Positions 24,773-37,458 of a stretch of DNA of 64,000 bases are shown here, one piece after another. The DNA comes from Nematostella vectensis (Eukaryota > Cnidaria > Anthozoa > Actiniaria > Edwardsiidae), in contig NC_064035.1 in assembly GCF_932526225.1 (NCBI RefSeq), positions 20,077,969-20,141,968 on the forward strand, written 5' to 3'. Position numbers and translations under genes: made by a program. Positions within the stretch are counted from its first letter, which is position 1, and each line of letters opens with the position of its first letter. Below the pieces are notes generated by a model. It made no database searches. It was not told the DNA's origin and was given only the letters and a program-made list of their open reading frames with translations.

Positions 24773-24805
24773 CTCGCGCATGCGCAGTCGTTCTGCCGCG
24801 GTGTC
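24773..24805 (-). repeat. Right imperfect terminal inverted repeat candidate
   Basis: Inverted partner of 12,070-12,102, with 16 of 17 bases matching in the outer part. It lies directly before the point (GTGACGTC) where homology between the upstream regions of NLR copies B and C begins. It contains GCGCATGCGCA, which also resembles an NRF1-type promoter motif, so part of the similarity could be promoter sequence. Confidence 0.45.
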
Positions 24806-24830
24806 GTGACGTCGTAACTCTTACCATCCA

Positions 24831-25139
24831 CAGGAAACCCGATAAGAGCGCCTGGGACTAGGCTGCTTTTAAAAATCTCTCATGTTGTATTTGCCATCGC
24901 TCCGAGCATTTACTTTACTTTACTTTACTAGTATATTTTACTCTATCAAATTTTAAGATGCCCCCTATTTCATTTCAAGTACACAGTAAACATCAATGGA
25001 AAAGGTGGGAGGCCTGTGGTCTCATTAATTCATTGATCATCCGCTGGAATTAAAGAAGTCGTCGTGGGCGCGAGCTCCGTCTACGCCCCTGAGATATTTC
25101 CCAACGCAATCCAACATTAAACTCAAGTGCAGCCAAAAA
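24831..25139 (+). promoter_or_regulatory. Upstream region of NLR copy B, shared with copy C
   Basis: About 300 bp nearly identical to 37,159-37,458. It begins with the inverted short interspersed repeat and includes a short ACTTT microsatellite (24,910-24,928). It ends with AACTCAAGTGCAGCCAAAAA directly before the ATG. It probably holds the promoter and 5' UTR. No TATA box at a normal distance was convincing. Confidence 0.45.
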
Positions 25140-28100
25140 ATGGAGCAGTGTCTTCACTTATTGGAACCAGAAACTCTGACTTGGTACAGCTATGTTGCGG
25201 GTTTTGCATGGTTTGTAGTATTTGTCGTGTTTATCGGCCCCACTTCGGATTTTTATGAGAACGAATCCCGCGCGGATTTCAAATGCAAGACAGAATCAGT
25301 GAAAGATAATGCTTGGATTACTAAACAATGCTTTGGAAATTACGAGAAGGACTACATAAAAATTATCCCTATATTCGTGTTTGTACTGATCAACTTCTTC
25401 GTTATCCTCCTTGTGTTTGTGATTTACTCGTGTTTTACAAAGAGGAGAGTCGAGAGGATTAAAAACCACGAAACAAATGATGCCGAACTCCAGCCACTTC
25501 AGCCAACCCAGCCAGAGAAGAAAACCAAATTAGTTTGGTCCTACATTGGTCAACTCACCGCAAGGATTCTATTGGGAATAATATTTATGGTGTCACAAAC
25601 TGGGTATTTTTACCCCCATGGCTTTCCGTCGAACTTTGAATGCAGATCTATCAAACGGCAAAGGAATTCCACTGCTGTCGTTATCGCCAACATAACGTAT
25701 GATTGTTATAATCAGGCGGCGAGTAAGAAAAAACATTGGGTAATGGGGTTATTGGTGGTAAATGGAGTTTTTGCTTTCGTTGCCTTCGTAGAATTTCTGT
25801 GGGTGTTATACACGGTTAAAAGAAGGAGAGCTTGTTTCAATGATTTGCAATTTTATCAAAATTTCTTAGGAGGTTCCAATAAGCAACAACTTAAATTATC
25901 GAATATCATCAGCAAAATGAAAACAAACTTCTTGGAACACACAAAGAGACTTGCTGATCTCAGAACACCATTTCGTTCTAATCCTGGGGAAGGCCGTCAG
26001 CCACACGACCTGGAAACAGATAAGATTTATGTGGATGTCACAATCCATAAGAACAGAGCAACAATGGATTTCCCCCATAAAAGATCTGAACAATTGAAAG
26101 TGTACCCACCAAAACGTTGTAAGGACACTCTTGAGCTTAAACAGATAGCAGATATAATCGATGCTGAACACAAAAATGTGCTTCTTGTTGGCCGACCTGG
26201 CATTGGGAAGACAATGATGTGCACCAGGCTCCTGCGATTGTGGGCTGAAAGCGAGTCCAGTGATGAGGTAGCTTTGTCTATTGCTTTTCGGAATGTTTCC
26301 TCTACTTCTGACATCAATATCAGGGACCTTTTGACTCTTTCTACTACAACACAAGGACTTGATGATAATGAGATAAGCTACATTTTAAACTACATTACTG
26401 CAAACCCTAGCAAGCTCATTTTGTGTTTAGATGGTGTTGATGAATTTTCATCTAGATCAAATATTTCTCAAAGTGAAGATTTGGACTTAAGAAGCACAGA
26501 TGGGAAAATGGCCCCACATATACTTTTTCGTAAGATATGGTCTAGAAAACTCCTATGCGAAGCAACAGTTATAACAACAACACGTCCAACTGCTGTTGAA
26601 TGTCTGAGGGAACTTCCTGAAGACTGTTTGAATAGAACTGTTGAGATTCTTGGATTCTCATTTGAACAAGTCAAAGACTATGTCACCAAATTTTCAGAGA
26701 GCCGACCAAAGATATGGGAACACATACAACAGAATGCAAATCTACTTTCCCTCTGCTACATTCCAGTAAACTGCTTTATTATTTGTCATTGTCTTCTTCA
26801 TAGTTGTGATCATTTGCTGCCTGTAAAGATTACAGAGATTTACAGTATTTTTGTGAAAATATTCTTCCACAAGCGAAATCACAACAGAAAAGCGTATGGA
26901 TGTTCAAAATGTGACCTTAGAACTTACATGTACAAACCCTTTGAAGACCTGAAACCTGAAAATGAAAAGGTGTTCAAGAGGCTTGGAGAGCTAGCATTTG
27001 AAGGAATTAGAGATGGGAAGTTGATATTCGAGTCTGTTAAGATAGATGATGCATTATTAGATTGTGGGCTGCTTCACAGTTTACCTGAAATACCTTCAAA
27101 TTCACTGGTGGAGCCCCCTAAACAATACTTTTGCTTTATTTGCAGGAGTTTCTAGCAGCTAAACATGTGACTGACACAAATTCGGAAGAAGATTTAAAGA
27201 GCTTTGTTGAGAACCATATCAATGACGGTGCATGGCAAATAGTCACACGGTTTGTGGCAGGGCTTTCCAATACCCATGAAGTCACATGCAGACTCCTTCC
27301 AGAAAGAGTGACTGATCAAAAGGAGTGGCCAGTTGCAGAAGACACAACACTTGCTGTGGATGTGTGCCACTGCTTATATGAATCAGCTAGTGAGATGGAG
27401 GCTAAAGCATTGCTGCAGGGTAAACTTGAAGGAATGGACTTAAATATAGTTGACTTTTCCAAATGTGGACTTGGACCCGCTGACATGTCTGCTGTTGTGA
27501 ATGTATTGAAGCATGCACCTAACCTCAATACACTATTAATAACCCATAATGATATTGGTTTGTTTGGCTGTAAGGAAGTTCTAACATTGTTGCAGAATTT
27601 TGGCAATAAACTTACTAAATTGGACCTCACATTCAACAGCATAGGAGATGAAGAAGCAAAGTACATATGTGAGGCACTTAGACATGAGAATTGTAAACTT
27701 ACTCAATTGGACCTTACAACCAACAACATAGGAGATGAAGAAGCAAAGTACATATGTGAGGCACTTAGACATGAGAATTGTAAACTTACTCATTTGAACA
27801 TGAGTGATAACTATATGGGAGATGAAGGAGCAAAGTACATAGGTGAGGCACTTGCACATGAGAATTGTAAACTTACTCATTTGAAAATCTTTAATGAATA
27901 TTGGGAATGAAGGAGCAAAGTACATAGGTGAGGCACTTGGACATGAGAATTGTAAACTTACTCATGTGGAAATCTTTATGAATATAGGGAATGAAGGAGC
28001 AAAGTACATTGGTGAGGTACTTAGTCATGAGAATTGTAAACTTACTCATTTGAACATCAGCAATAATAATATAGGAGATGAAGGAGAAAACTACATATGT

Positions 28101-28930
28101 GAGGAACTTAGACATGAGAATTGTAAACTTACTCAGTTGGACATCAGCTTTAATTTATAGGGGATGAAGGAGCAAAGTACATAGGTGAGGCACTTGCACA
28201 TGAGAATTGTAAACTTACTCAGTTGGACATGTATAAAAACAATATAGGAGATGAAGGAGCAAAGTACATAGGTGAGGCACTTGCACATGAGAATTGTAAA
28301 CTTACTCATTTGAAAATCTTTAATGAATATTGGGAATGAAGGAGCAAAGTACATAGGTGAGGCACTTGGACATGAGAATTGTAAACTTACTCATGTGGAA
28401 ATCTTTATGAATATAGGGAATGAAGGAGCAAAGTACATTGGTGAGGTACTTAGTCATGAGAATTGTAAACTTACTCATTTGAACATCAGCAATAATAATA
28501 TAGGAGATGAAGGAGAAAAGTACATATGTGAGGAACTTAGACATGAGAATTGTAAACTTACTCAGTTGGACATCAGCTTTAATTATATAGGGGATGAAGA
28601 AGCAAAGTACATAGGTGAGGCACTTGCACATGAGAATTGTAAACTTACTCAGTTGGACATGTATAAAAACAATATAGGAGATGAAGGAGCAAAGTACATA
28701 GGTGAGGCACTTGCACATGAGAATTGTAAACTTACTCAGTTGGACATGTATAAAAACAATATAGGAGATGAAGGAGCAAAGTACATAGGTGAGGCACTTG
28801 GACATGAGAATTGTAAACTTACTATGCTGGACATGTATGATAACAATATAGGAGATGAAGGAGCAAAGTACATAGGTGAGGCACCTAGTCATGAGAATTG
28901 TAAACTTACTCGGTTGATATTTGTAAAATA
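25140..28930 (+). pseudogene. NLR copy B: channel-like 4TM-NACHT-LRR receptor, frameshifted
   Basis: Starts with the same ATG context as copy C and is open for 671 codons. The whole four-span N-terminal domain and the NACHT domain (Walker A GRPGIGKT, Walker B LDGVDEF) are intact. A 10-bp deletion at about 27,141 (relative to A and C) shifts the frame, and a stop follows at 27,153-27,155. The LRR part resumes in another frame from about 27,144 and has further shifts near 27,895 and 28,150. About 16 LRR modules of 84 bp follow to 28,930. As it stands it could still make a 4TM-NACHT protein without LRRs. Alternatively, splicing might use the new TTTATTTGCAG sequence at the deletion. It is most simply a recent pseudogene. 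Confidence 0.8.
27894..28751 (+). repeat. 429-bp tandem duplication in the copy B LRR array
   Basis: The segment starting at 27,894 recurs from 28,323, offset 429 bp, including the damaged module around TTTAATGAATATTGGGAATG. The first copy has a one-base loss near 28,155 that the second does not share. So the array duplicated after one mutation and before another. Confidence 0.75.
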
Positions 28931-28959
28931 TGTAATCGGGTGGCATCTTATTACCTAGC

Positions 28960-31900
28960 TCGAATATTTTACGGTTGATCACCTTTAATTGTCTTATATC
29001 CTAGAAGAAAGGTCACAATAAACTCTCATTGCTCTGTGATGTGTATTTATTCAGAAAAAGTGGTATTTCTAACGTCTGAGCAGTTCAGGGATTTCGCGAT
29101 ACTTGTATAGGCACCAAGTATATGTTATAATAAAATTGAGGTATGTCATTATATGATTCTTGACAAGAACTTCTACACAATTTGTGATAAATATTTACGA
29201 TTTGGGACCTCGGGTAGCTCTCGACGTCGCCTCTCGCTTACGTTGGCACCTGAATCTGTTTATGCTGCCATAGGTTCCTTATAATTGCTCGTCGCCAATG
29301 TTGTAAACACAGTCAAACTTTGTTTATTTATGAAGTTTTTTATCCTATCAACATGCCCACTTGGACTATCAAATGTCAATCAACCAGAAGAATACAGGAA
29401 GTGACGGTCTAGACTATGAAATCGATCTCATCATCCCTTACACTACACGCATCCCTTACACTACATGCAAGAAACCACAATGGTGTTTTTCTATATTTCT
29501 ATATTAATACAAATCAAAACAAAAGGCCCAACTTGTCGTGATCATAAACCAGAAGAATAAATATACACCAAAAACTGGTACTCGATTCTGCCAAACCCTG
29601 GGCCCAACACCCCCTCCCCCCTCAAATCCAAGCCCCAACTTCCTTTTCGCTAATTTAAGAATGGCACAGAGATAAACAACAAATACCTGTGTCTCTAGAA
29701 AACGACCACCTCGTCGACGACTTTAACAAAGACATTTGAGTCTACTTCGAAGAAGATGACGTTTGAATTAGGTCCTATAAAAACTTTACCTTCATGAATC
29801 TCTTGCTCAGTATTATATTAAAACCACTTAAATTCGGCACCCAAAGAAATGAGACCCCTCCTCTGATGACAGCCCCCCAAAAGACCCCCCCTAAATCGGC
29901 GCCTAAAAAAACGTACCCCCCCCCCTTTAGTAATTAATGACCGCTCCGCTCCGACTTCTTCAGACGTCTTATTAAAGACGAAAATTTGGTCTAATACCAT
30001 TTTTGGTGTATTGTCTTTAATCTTTAAAATAAGATTACATTAGTGAAAAAAAACATTGTTATTTTTATTTGCCAGTGTTAGTCTAAGCCTCCTCTTGCAA
30101 AAAGGACTCATCCACTTGTTGAATAATGTTGTCGATGAATTTTTACATCTCCTATAACTTGTTGTAAATAGTCTTTTTACATCTTCTATTATCTGTTGTA
30201 ATTATGTAGTTTTTAAAGGGGTCAGCAGTAAATGGCCATGCTGTTGCAGCTACCCTGCCTATTGTGGCGAAGCTAATAAAATAAAAAAATAAACCTTGTG
30301 ATTCAAATTACCATTATTATTATGATCGAGGAATTATGGGGATGTCAAAGAGAAGCTACTGTAATGATTCGAATAAGCGCTCGGGGCGCTCAAGGGCGGA
30401 AAGTTTATTTATGGAGGGGGGGAACGTTTGCAGAATACCCGTCCACGATTTTAAGCCCCTTCTTAAACGAGCCGGGTCCGCGGTGCTGTAATCAAGATAT
30501 GAATAATAAAAAATACAAACTCAAAAAGTCAGAGAGAACCCAGCATGTAAATGCTACACGGGAACGCTAAGATCCAACTGATATTTTAATTAAGGTACCG
30601 GAAAGGCGATGAGAAAGACAGTTAACAATCAAGCTTAACCTTAAAGCCAGCTAGGGAATAAATAAAAAAAGCTTAAGGCCTCAGTTATAATTAAAAAATA
30701 TACATTTTTATTAAAAAAAACATACATAGCAAAAACATGTTACAGAAAAAAGATGAAAGAAGTTGAAAAATGACTTGCATATTTTGATGAATTAGAAATC
30801 AATACCTCCATAACCTACCTTAGTTTCCTTTCCTTGCTAGTTTAAGGTCCAGAAAAAGTATTGCAAAAAGCACATTGGAATTGCTGAAATGGTGGTGCCT
30901 GCTAGAGCGCGGCAGTAACACTTAACTCATAATCACAACTTGTCGCTTGGGCTCTATATTACTCTTTAAGGAGCGAGTCACACATTCACACTTTTTTCAT
31001 TTAACTGGTGATGACTTGACAAGTTTTGTTAAAAGAACCACCGAACCGATTGTTCAACATCTCCCAGTCCATTTAAAAGGATTTTGAATGGCTCAAAAGA
31101 CAAAATTAAATTTTACTTGGAAATAGCATAAGATCATTTTCCAAAATGAAAGGTGGCCGAGTTATTACTTTTCGGATAAGTACGTTGGGTAATTGTTATG
31201 AAAGTCGGGTTTTCGCAAGAAAAGGATCATAGAGTTTTTATTTGGTAAACAAGAGCAAACATCAATAGGGATTTTTTATCAGTTTGTTCATTTTCGCAAT
31301 TACATATTTTAAATTTTGAATAAATATAGAGATTTCTTCGTAGCTAGGACTGTAAAGAATTGAGGTGTTATAATACATTATATTTCGGTGTATAGCCATT
31401 CACGCATTTACAACAATTAAACAGAAAATAAAAATATTCGCTTTACAATGAATTCTTGTCTTTTAGAAAAATGTGTTCAGCAAGCCTAGCCCTGTTACCA
31501 ATGGCACCTTCCATTATGGTTAAAGTCAAATAAATTAAATGGCAAATTCTCATCTCGCATACAACTTTGACGTTAGCTTTTAGTCATTAAAACTCACCTA
31601 TAAATATAGGACGAGGCCTTTAATAGACGAAAGATGCAAATTTCAACAGCAGATCGCAGCCGGGATTCAACTGGAAATCAATTTAGGTGTAACATCGCTG
31701 TTCAAAATATCGTCAGGAATGTGTACTTGGCTTCCGTAAAAATATAAACTATAATGAAGCAAGTTTGCGTTAAAACAAAACTATCCGTGTTTTCTTTTTC
31801 GTGTTTTGTTCATATTTTTTTCTTCCGGAATACCAACTGTGCGGGGGAATGTTTCGTCAAAGAGAATTTGTTTAGATTCATCAACCTTCCATCACACGCA

Positions 31901-33230
31901 AGCCAGTCACAGCTTAGGAACTTTTTCCAAAAACTCAAGAAACACGGATACTTTGACTTTTAAGGAACACAAGAAAATATGGTCTTGACAAACTTTACAA
32001 CGGCCGTGAAATAAGCCTTTCAATGGAATAGTAATTGTCTAATTATTTTTTTTTTAACTGGGAAAGTAAAAATGGAGATCCAGTAGAGAAAGACCCCCCG
32101 TTGTCACAAGAAATGAGATATGAGGAGTCACAAAGTTGCGGCCAACGTAGTTTTACATTTACATGAATAAAAATATAAACTTACCGAGTTTAAAAACAAA
32201 ATAACACAAATCACCGAGACGTGATGTAAACTAAAACACTGGAAAATTATCAACAATTTATCACTATTGTTGGCTCATCTCCATCACGATGTTTCCAAGC
32301 GAATTTTACATCCACCCTGGGGAGCGGGAATATCTCCACAATAGCATTTCTAGTTCGTTAACCAAAACGAGAGGCAAAACAGCAGAGGAAAAAGAAATGA
32401 AAAAATCTACACAATCTGTGTTAATTGAGATGATACATCTAATGTATAACAACACGGTATGACAAACCACGCTATAACAACATTCTAGAGAAGAAAATCG
32501 GAAAAAAATCTTACCTAAGAAGGATGACTTATCTTTGTTAAAGCCCCTGTCTGATATCATAGAGTGTTCTAGAGCAATCCCCACTCTTTTATGGCTGTGA
32601 GAATCACTAATCGGTACTCTGCAAAGATGGGGACGGGTGAAGAGGGTGCTAATGGAATAATTGTGCTCGCTCACTGGCTGCCAAAAGCTCATTGGCGCTT
32701 GCAGATGTGCCGAGAGGAATGCAATTTACGGGTTATTAGTGTTTAAATCTAGAAGCGCTTGGGACGGAACCATAGAAGAAGAAAAACACCTGGGTAAGGA
32801 AGACGGTGTTCTTTAATCACTACCAAATAGAATAAAGAATACTATGGAAGTTGTTTATGAACTGATTGGAAGTATGTCTCATGTAAGTGGATAAAAAAAA
32901 ATCGGACCTCGGATCCTGAAGCGTGGATCCCAGAGAGGTGAGACCGCGTACCGAAACGTTGAACCGGGATCCCAAGTGAAAGCGGTTCCTGGATACCAGG
33001 GATTTAATAGCATTGACCTACCTTGAACTTGTTGCTGGCTGTATGTCGTCATTCTTACAGAATTTGACTATCTGTCTGGTCATTAACAATACTCAATGGC
33101 AAAAGCTTCACTGGACACCAAATATACTCGAGCAATAGTTGTTGTCGCTTACGGGAGATTAATACAAGGCTGAAAGCTATCGTGACAATAAGGATTTTAT
33201 TTGTTTGGTTTATTGCATGGTTTATTGAAA
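28960..33230. other. Non-coding flank of NLR copy B
   Basis: Near-identical to the flank of copy A (about 6,050-10,380). It has one unit of the 122-bp repeat at 29,220-29,330 and some additional DNA near 29,690-29,830. A longer stretch of the non-LTR retrotransposon tail lies at about 30,190-30,290. A pair of possible minus-strand exons corresponds to those in copy A (32,692 and 33,052). No gene is supported with confidence. Confidence 0.6.
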
Positions 33231-33286
33231 ACTATAAATGTAAACAAAACAAACTTGTAATAGTTGACTCGTGAATATATGTACAT

Positions 33287-33400
33287 GCTCGAAGATCCAG
33301 CGTACATTGCGGGCGCTCCCAAAGGTCATCCCCGCGTACTTTGCGGGACTTAGAGCGCCCGCAAAGTACGCTGGATCTTCGAGCATAATATATGTACGTT
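33287..33400. repeat. Foldback (hairpin) element, copy B flank
   Basis: Counterpart of 10,425-10,543 with better-matched inner arms: CCAGCGTAC-TTGCGGGCGCTC on the left and its near-complement GAGCGCCCGCAAAGTACGC on the right. It therefore looks like the less mutated copy. Confidence 0.7.
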
Positions 33401-33404
33401 TGTG

Positions 33405-36400
33405 ATGGAACCATGCTTTCTTGGTCTGAATCGGGTATTCGTGCCAAGACGCAGGGGCAGACAGGAAACAGATTCCAACCCCCCATCTATTTTAAGTTTT
33501 TTACAGTCCTCCAAGTGAAACACCGCTGTACCTAGTATCAGCGGTATCCAAATTTTCTAACAGTGCTTTGCGGTCAAAACTCTATTTAGTCTTGTTTGCT
33601 TTGCCTATGTGAGAAAATAAAGTTTAATAAATTAATCATCATATCTCTCTAAATGCTGTGTTTTCTGAAACCAAATTGATTCCAAAGTTGTTTACATCCG
33701 GGTCTGTCTCTGTGGGAAAGGCGTGTTGACTGGCCGTCTCTTCGTGGATGTCAACTTCGTCCCCACGGTCTCCTGGGTATTTTTCAATATGGTGAAGAAG
33801 ACCCTGGGGACGAGCTTGCGTGGATGTTTGAGTGGATATCCAGAATGCTTCGCAATCTGTAATGGCATGAGATGGTTAAATTTTGCATTCGTGTTGTTCA
33901 ATGTTGTCTCAATATCATATTCAATGTTATTTCAATGCATTTTGCATTCGTGTTCTTAAAAATGATCGACTTGATCTCTAGCTACCAAAAAAACGTCGCG
34001 TTTTTCAATAGATCAGCAGAATCATATATGCTCAAAAACTACGTTCTTACAACCGTCAATAATTTAATTTGAAGCAAAAAAATAAAAAAATAAAACAAAA
34101 TCAACCGTTTTTAGTCGAACACAGTGTCAACTGTCCTTAAAGTCCATATAACCTTTCAGAGTTGATAGACTTTGTCAATTCTTTATATTTTCATCTTTCA
34201 AATGGTATGTGGTTCGTATGGACCCTATAAAACACGCGTTCGCGCGAATAACTCAAATCTGTAATATTGAGGTATTTTGGTCAACCTTCGGAAAAAAGGC
34301 CGTGAACTGAAAGGCTGTCAACCAAATTACATGAGAAAACATATGCGCGCGCTGAAGAACGTTGTGTAGTTACAACTATTACCGTCATCTTTATATCTCA
34401 CCTTGTAGTCAAATGATTATTTAAGTTCAGGAAACAAATCTGCAAAATTAAGCAGATATTTTTTAGTCTTTGAATTGTTTTTGCATTGTGGGCGCGCGCT
34501 GCATTCGCAATCAAGAATGGCGACATTCTCACGAGCGCGCGCTGTTTTTGAAACCTACGACAAAACGATATTTTCGTTTTTTCGCATACAATTCTCGACT
34601 TTAAATTATTCTACGCTTTATTGTGGGTAGCATTGCAATAGAAAACAATTGGCCAATATTTTGTGGTATTACCCTTTCTGAATTTTAACGGATTTAAGGA
34701 AAATAAGTTGTTTCAGATTTTCCCGCCAAAACTTGGAATTATTCACTCGATTCAATCTCCTTTCGCGCGGCCATGAAAATTTTCAAAAATCTGTAGAAAA
34801 TTCAAATTTCAATCAAATTCAATTCCCTTTTCAGAATTTGAAAGTTTATCTATGCTTTGATTTGGCTAGATTGATATTAATGAAAGGTTTTAAGAACTTT
34901 AAACCTCAGCCTAGTCCCAGGCGTTCTTACCGGGTTTCCTGTGCTCAGAGATAAACCGTGAGGTAGCCTGGGGGCTGGAACGAGCTCACCCACAGAACGC
35001 CTAGTGAAATTCGCCAAGAAAGTCCCTGATTGCTGAAAACGGTCCCTGATTTTACCTTGCCTATGCATTGACCTCACGGCTTAGATATTTGTCATTTCAC
35101 GACTTAGGGCTTGTTTCCCGAGAAAGGAAAGCATCCTCTACACATTTGGAGGTTTGTTTGCTTCTATTATTTTCATCGTAAAAGCTTGCACGAAGCTCCG
35201 AATTTTGGAGAAAATTGACTCAAGACTTGTTTTGATCGTCGCTGGAATCTACTACGCATTTGTAAAAATCTTCCCCATGCCACTTTCCTCTTATTACAGC
35301 TAAGTTGTTCTCATTTGTATTTCTTTTTATTTCTTCCGCGAGTTATGTTTCCATGTATAACTAAAGTTACTTTAACAAATGTGGAGAAGTCAAAAATCGA
35401 AATCCATCGTGTTTTGATTTCGTGCAGCCATATGCAGCCAGCAAAAAAATATTGTGTTATTAAATTCTTGATGGCAATAGATTTTCTCTTAGCTATAAAT
35501 CGGAATAACCCTGCTATCTGTGCTATACAATATGTGTTATTGAATGAAGTTTCACATTTTTTTAATATCTTGGTTGTTTGTTATAGAATCCTTTGATCAG
35601 TCCTGTAGAATACTAAGCGAATGCGTCTAATGAGTTTTTTTGTTAGGTCTCCGAAGCCACTTGAGCAGTATTCTATTCACTACAGTGACATTTGCATGAT
35701 GGATGTTTATTTATTTTTTTTATTTGTTTTACAAGAGTAGCTGTTTAAAAACATTAGCCTGGTGGGATGTATTTTGAAAATCATGGGCCATTATAGCCAG
35801 AATTTTTTTAGGGGTTTAGTTTTGCTTTTCAGCAAACCATTTTTCTCTCAGGTTTCTTCTGTCGCAGTGGTACTACCTAGGTATCCCAGTTCCCCTTAGC
35901 CTACAGTGATACTAATTTATCTTTCATTTGAACACAACTCCCAGTAAAGTGGGTTAGTTTGACCAAATTCCTCACCTTCACCTAGCTACAGCCCTGCTTA
36001 CTTGCTTGATAACATTATTCTTTAGTAAAGCTAAACTCGCATAACATAAACTAATTGAAATGTCATCATCGTGTTCCATCTACTCCTACCAGAAACTACA
36101 GTCTAATATTTTGGCCATTAACTATTTCTTTCTTTCGCTACCAGCACATGCAGCTCTCTGTGAGATTATAGGAGTGACACAAAAATGTTCTGATAAAAGC
36201 CTTTATACAATCACCTGATCTGTTAAAGCTAAGGGCAAAGACAAGGGCAACTTGGGATATACTGGAGTGATTTCTAAGGGTAAATTTAGTGGCAACAATG
36301 AAAATAAAATACAAATTCTGTGTTTAGTTGATGTTAGCCTCATGTAGTGCATCATGCATTGATCACCCTCGCATACCCAGGTGTTGGTTGAGTGGGAAGC

Positions 36401-37158
36401 ATCTGCCCCCTACCCTCACCCCTAGCTATGTGCCAGACTTGAGAACAATCATAAGCTCAAACATTGGTTTATATCAAAAGCAAAATGGTTCAAATTTCCA
36501 GATCAAGAACTTGGACTATTTGTGTACCTTCAGAAGACTTATCCAAACTTTTTGAGTAAAAAATATCAAATAGTTTTATTTTTTTCAGACCAAAGGTTGT
36601 TCCCTTTGAAAGAAGCTGAGCTGCCATTTAAAAGGCTTCAAATACTAACACTTCATTGCTAAAACAACACCCGGATAAGATTATCAACTAGCTATTGAGG
36701 ACAAACTGAACATTCCGAAAAAACAATTACAGTTAAAAACAAAACAACAAAAGCTGCAGTGTTTCTATTTATCATCGCCAACAAACAAAAAGTTTAAGTA
36801 TAAAATCTGAAACTAAATTTGACATTGAAACAGCTAAAATAAGTCATTACCAAGAGTGTCAGTTCGTTATGCACACCGCTGAGAAATTATCAAAGATGAC
36901 CAATATGAGCATGTGTGCGGTTATGCGTGGAACAAACTCCTACAAACATCTCATCGAATCTTCGAGGCAAAACAGCCAAGCCAACCCATAAAAAACAAGC
37001 GTCTTTGAACGTATTCCTCCGTTTGCTACTTTTACATAACATAAGGTTGATTTTCCTGCAGCATATTCGCTATTCTCTGGTTGCCATTTTGGATTTGGCG
37101 AATTTCACTAGGCGTTCGTGGAGATGGTTTCCTGTGACGTCACAACTCTTACCATCCA
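33405..37158. other. Non-coding DNA between NLR copies B and C
   Basis: 33,405-34,140 and 36,180-36,885 match the flank of copy A. The piece between them (34,141-36,180) is absent from copy A apart from the short interspersed repeat at 34,900-34,968. 36,886-37,130 is unique within the window. I see no gene. An open frame at 35,315-35,596 lacks any recognisable feature. Confidence 0.5.
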
Positions 37159-37458
37159 CAGGAAACCCGATAAGAGCGCCTGGGACTAGGCTCCTTAAAC
37201 CTCTCATATTGTATTTGCCATCGCTCCGAGCATTTACTTTTCTTTACTAGTATGTTTTACTCTATCAAATTTTAAGATGCCCCCTATTTCATTTCTAGTA
37301 CACAGTAAACATCAATGGAAAAGGTGGGAGGCCTGTGGTCTCATTAATTCATTGATCATCCGCTGGAATTAAAGAAGTCGTCGTGGGCGCGAGCTCCGTA
37401 TACGCCCCTGAGATATTTCCCAACGCAGTCCAACATTAAACTCAAGTGCAGCCAAAAA
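37159..37458 (+). promoter_or_regulatory. Upstream region of NLR copy C
   Basis: Nearly identical to the region before copy B and unlike the sequence before copy A. It is the presumed promoter and 5' UTR of the only intact receptor gene. It begins with the inverted CCTAGTCCCAGGCG-family repeat. Confidence 0.45.
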
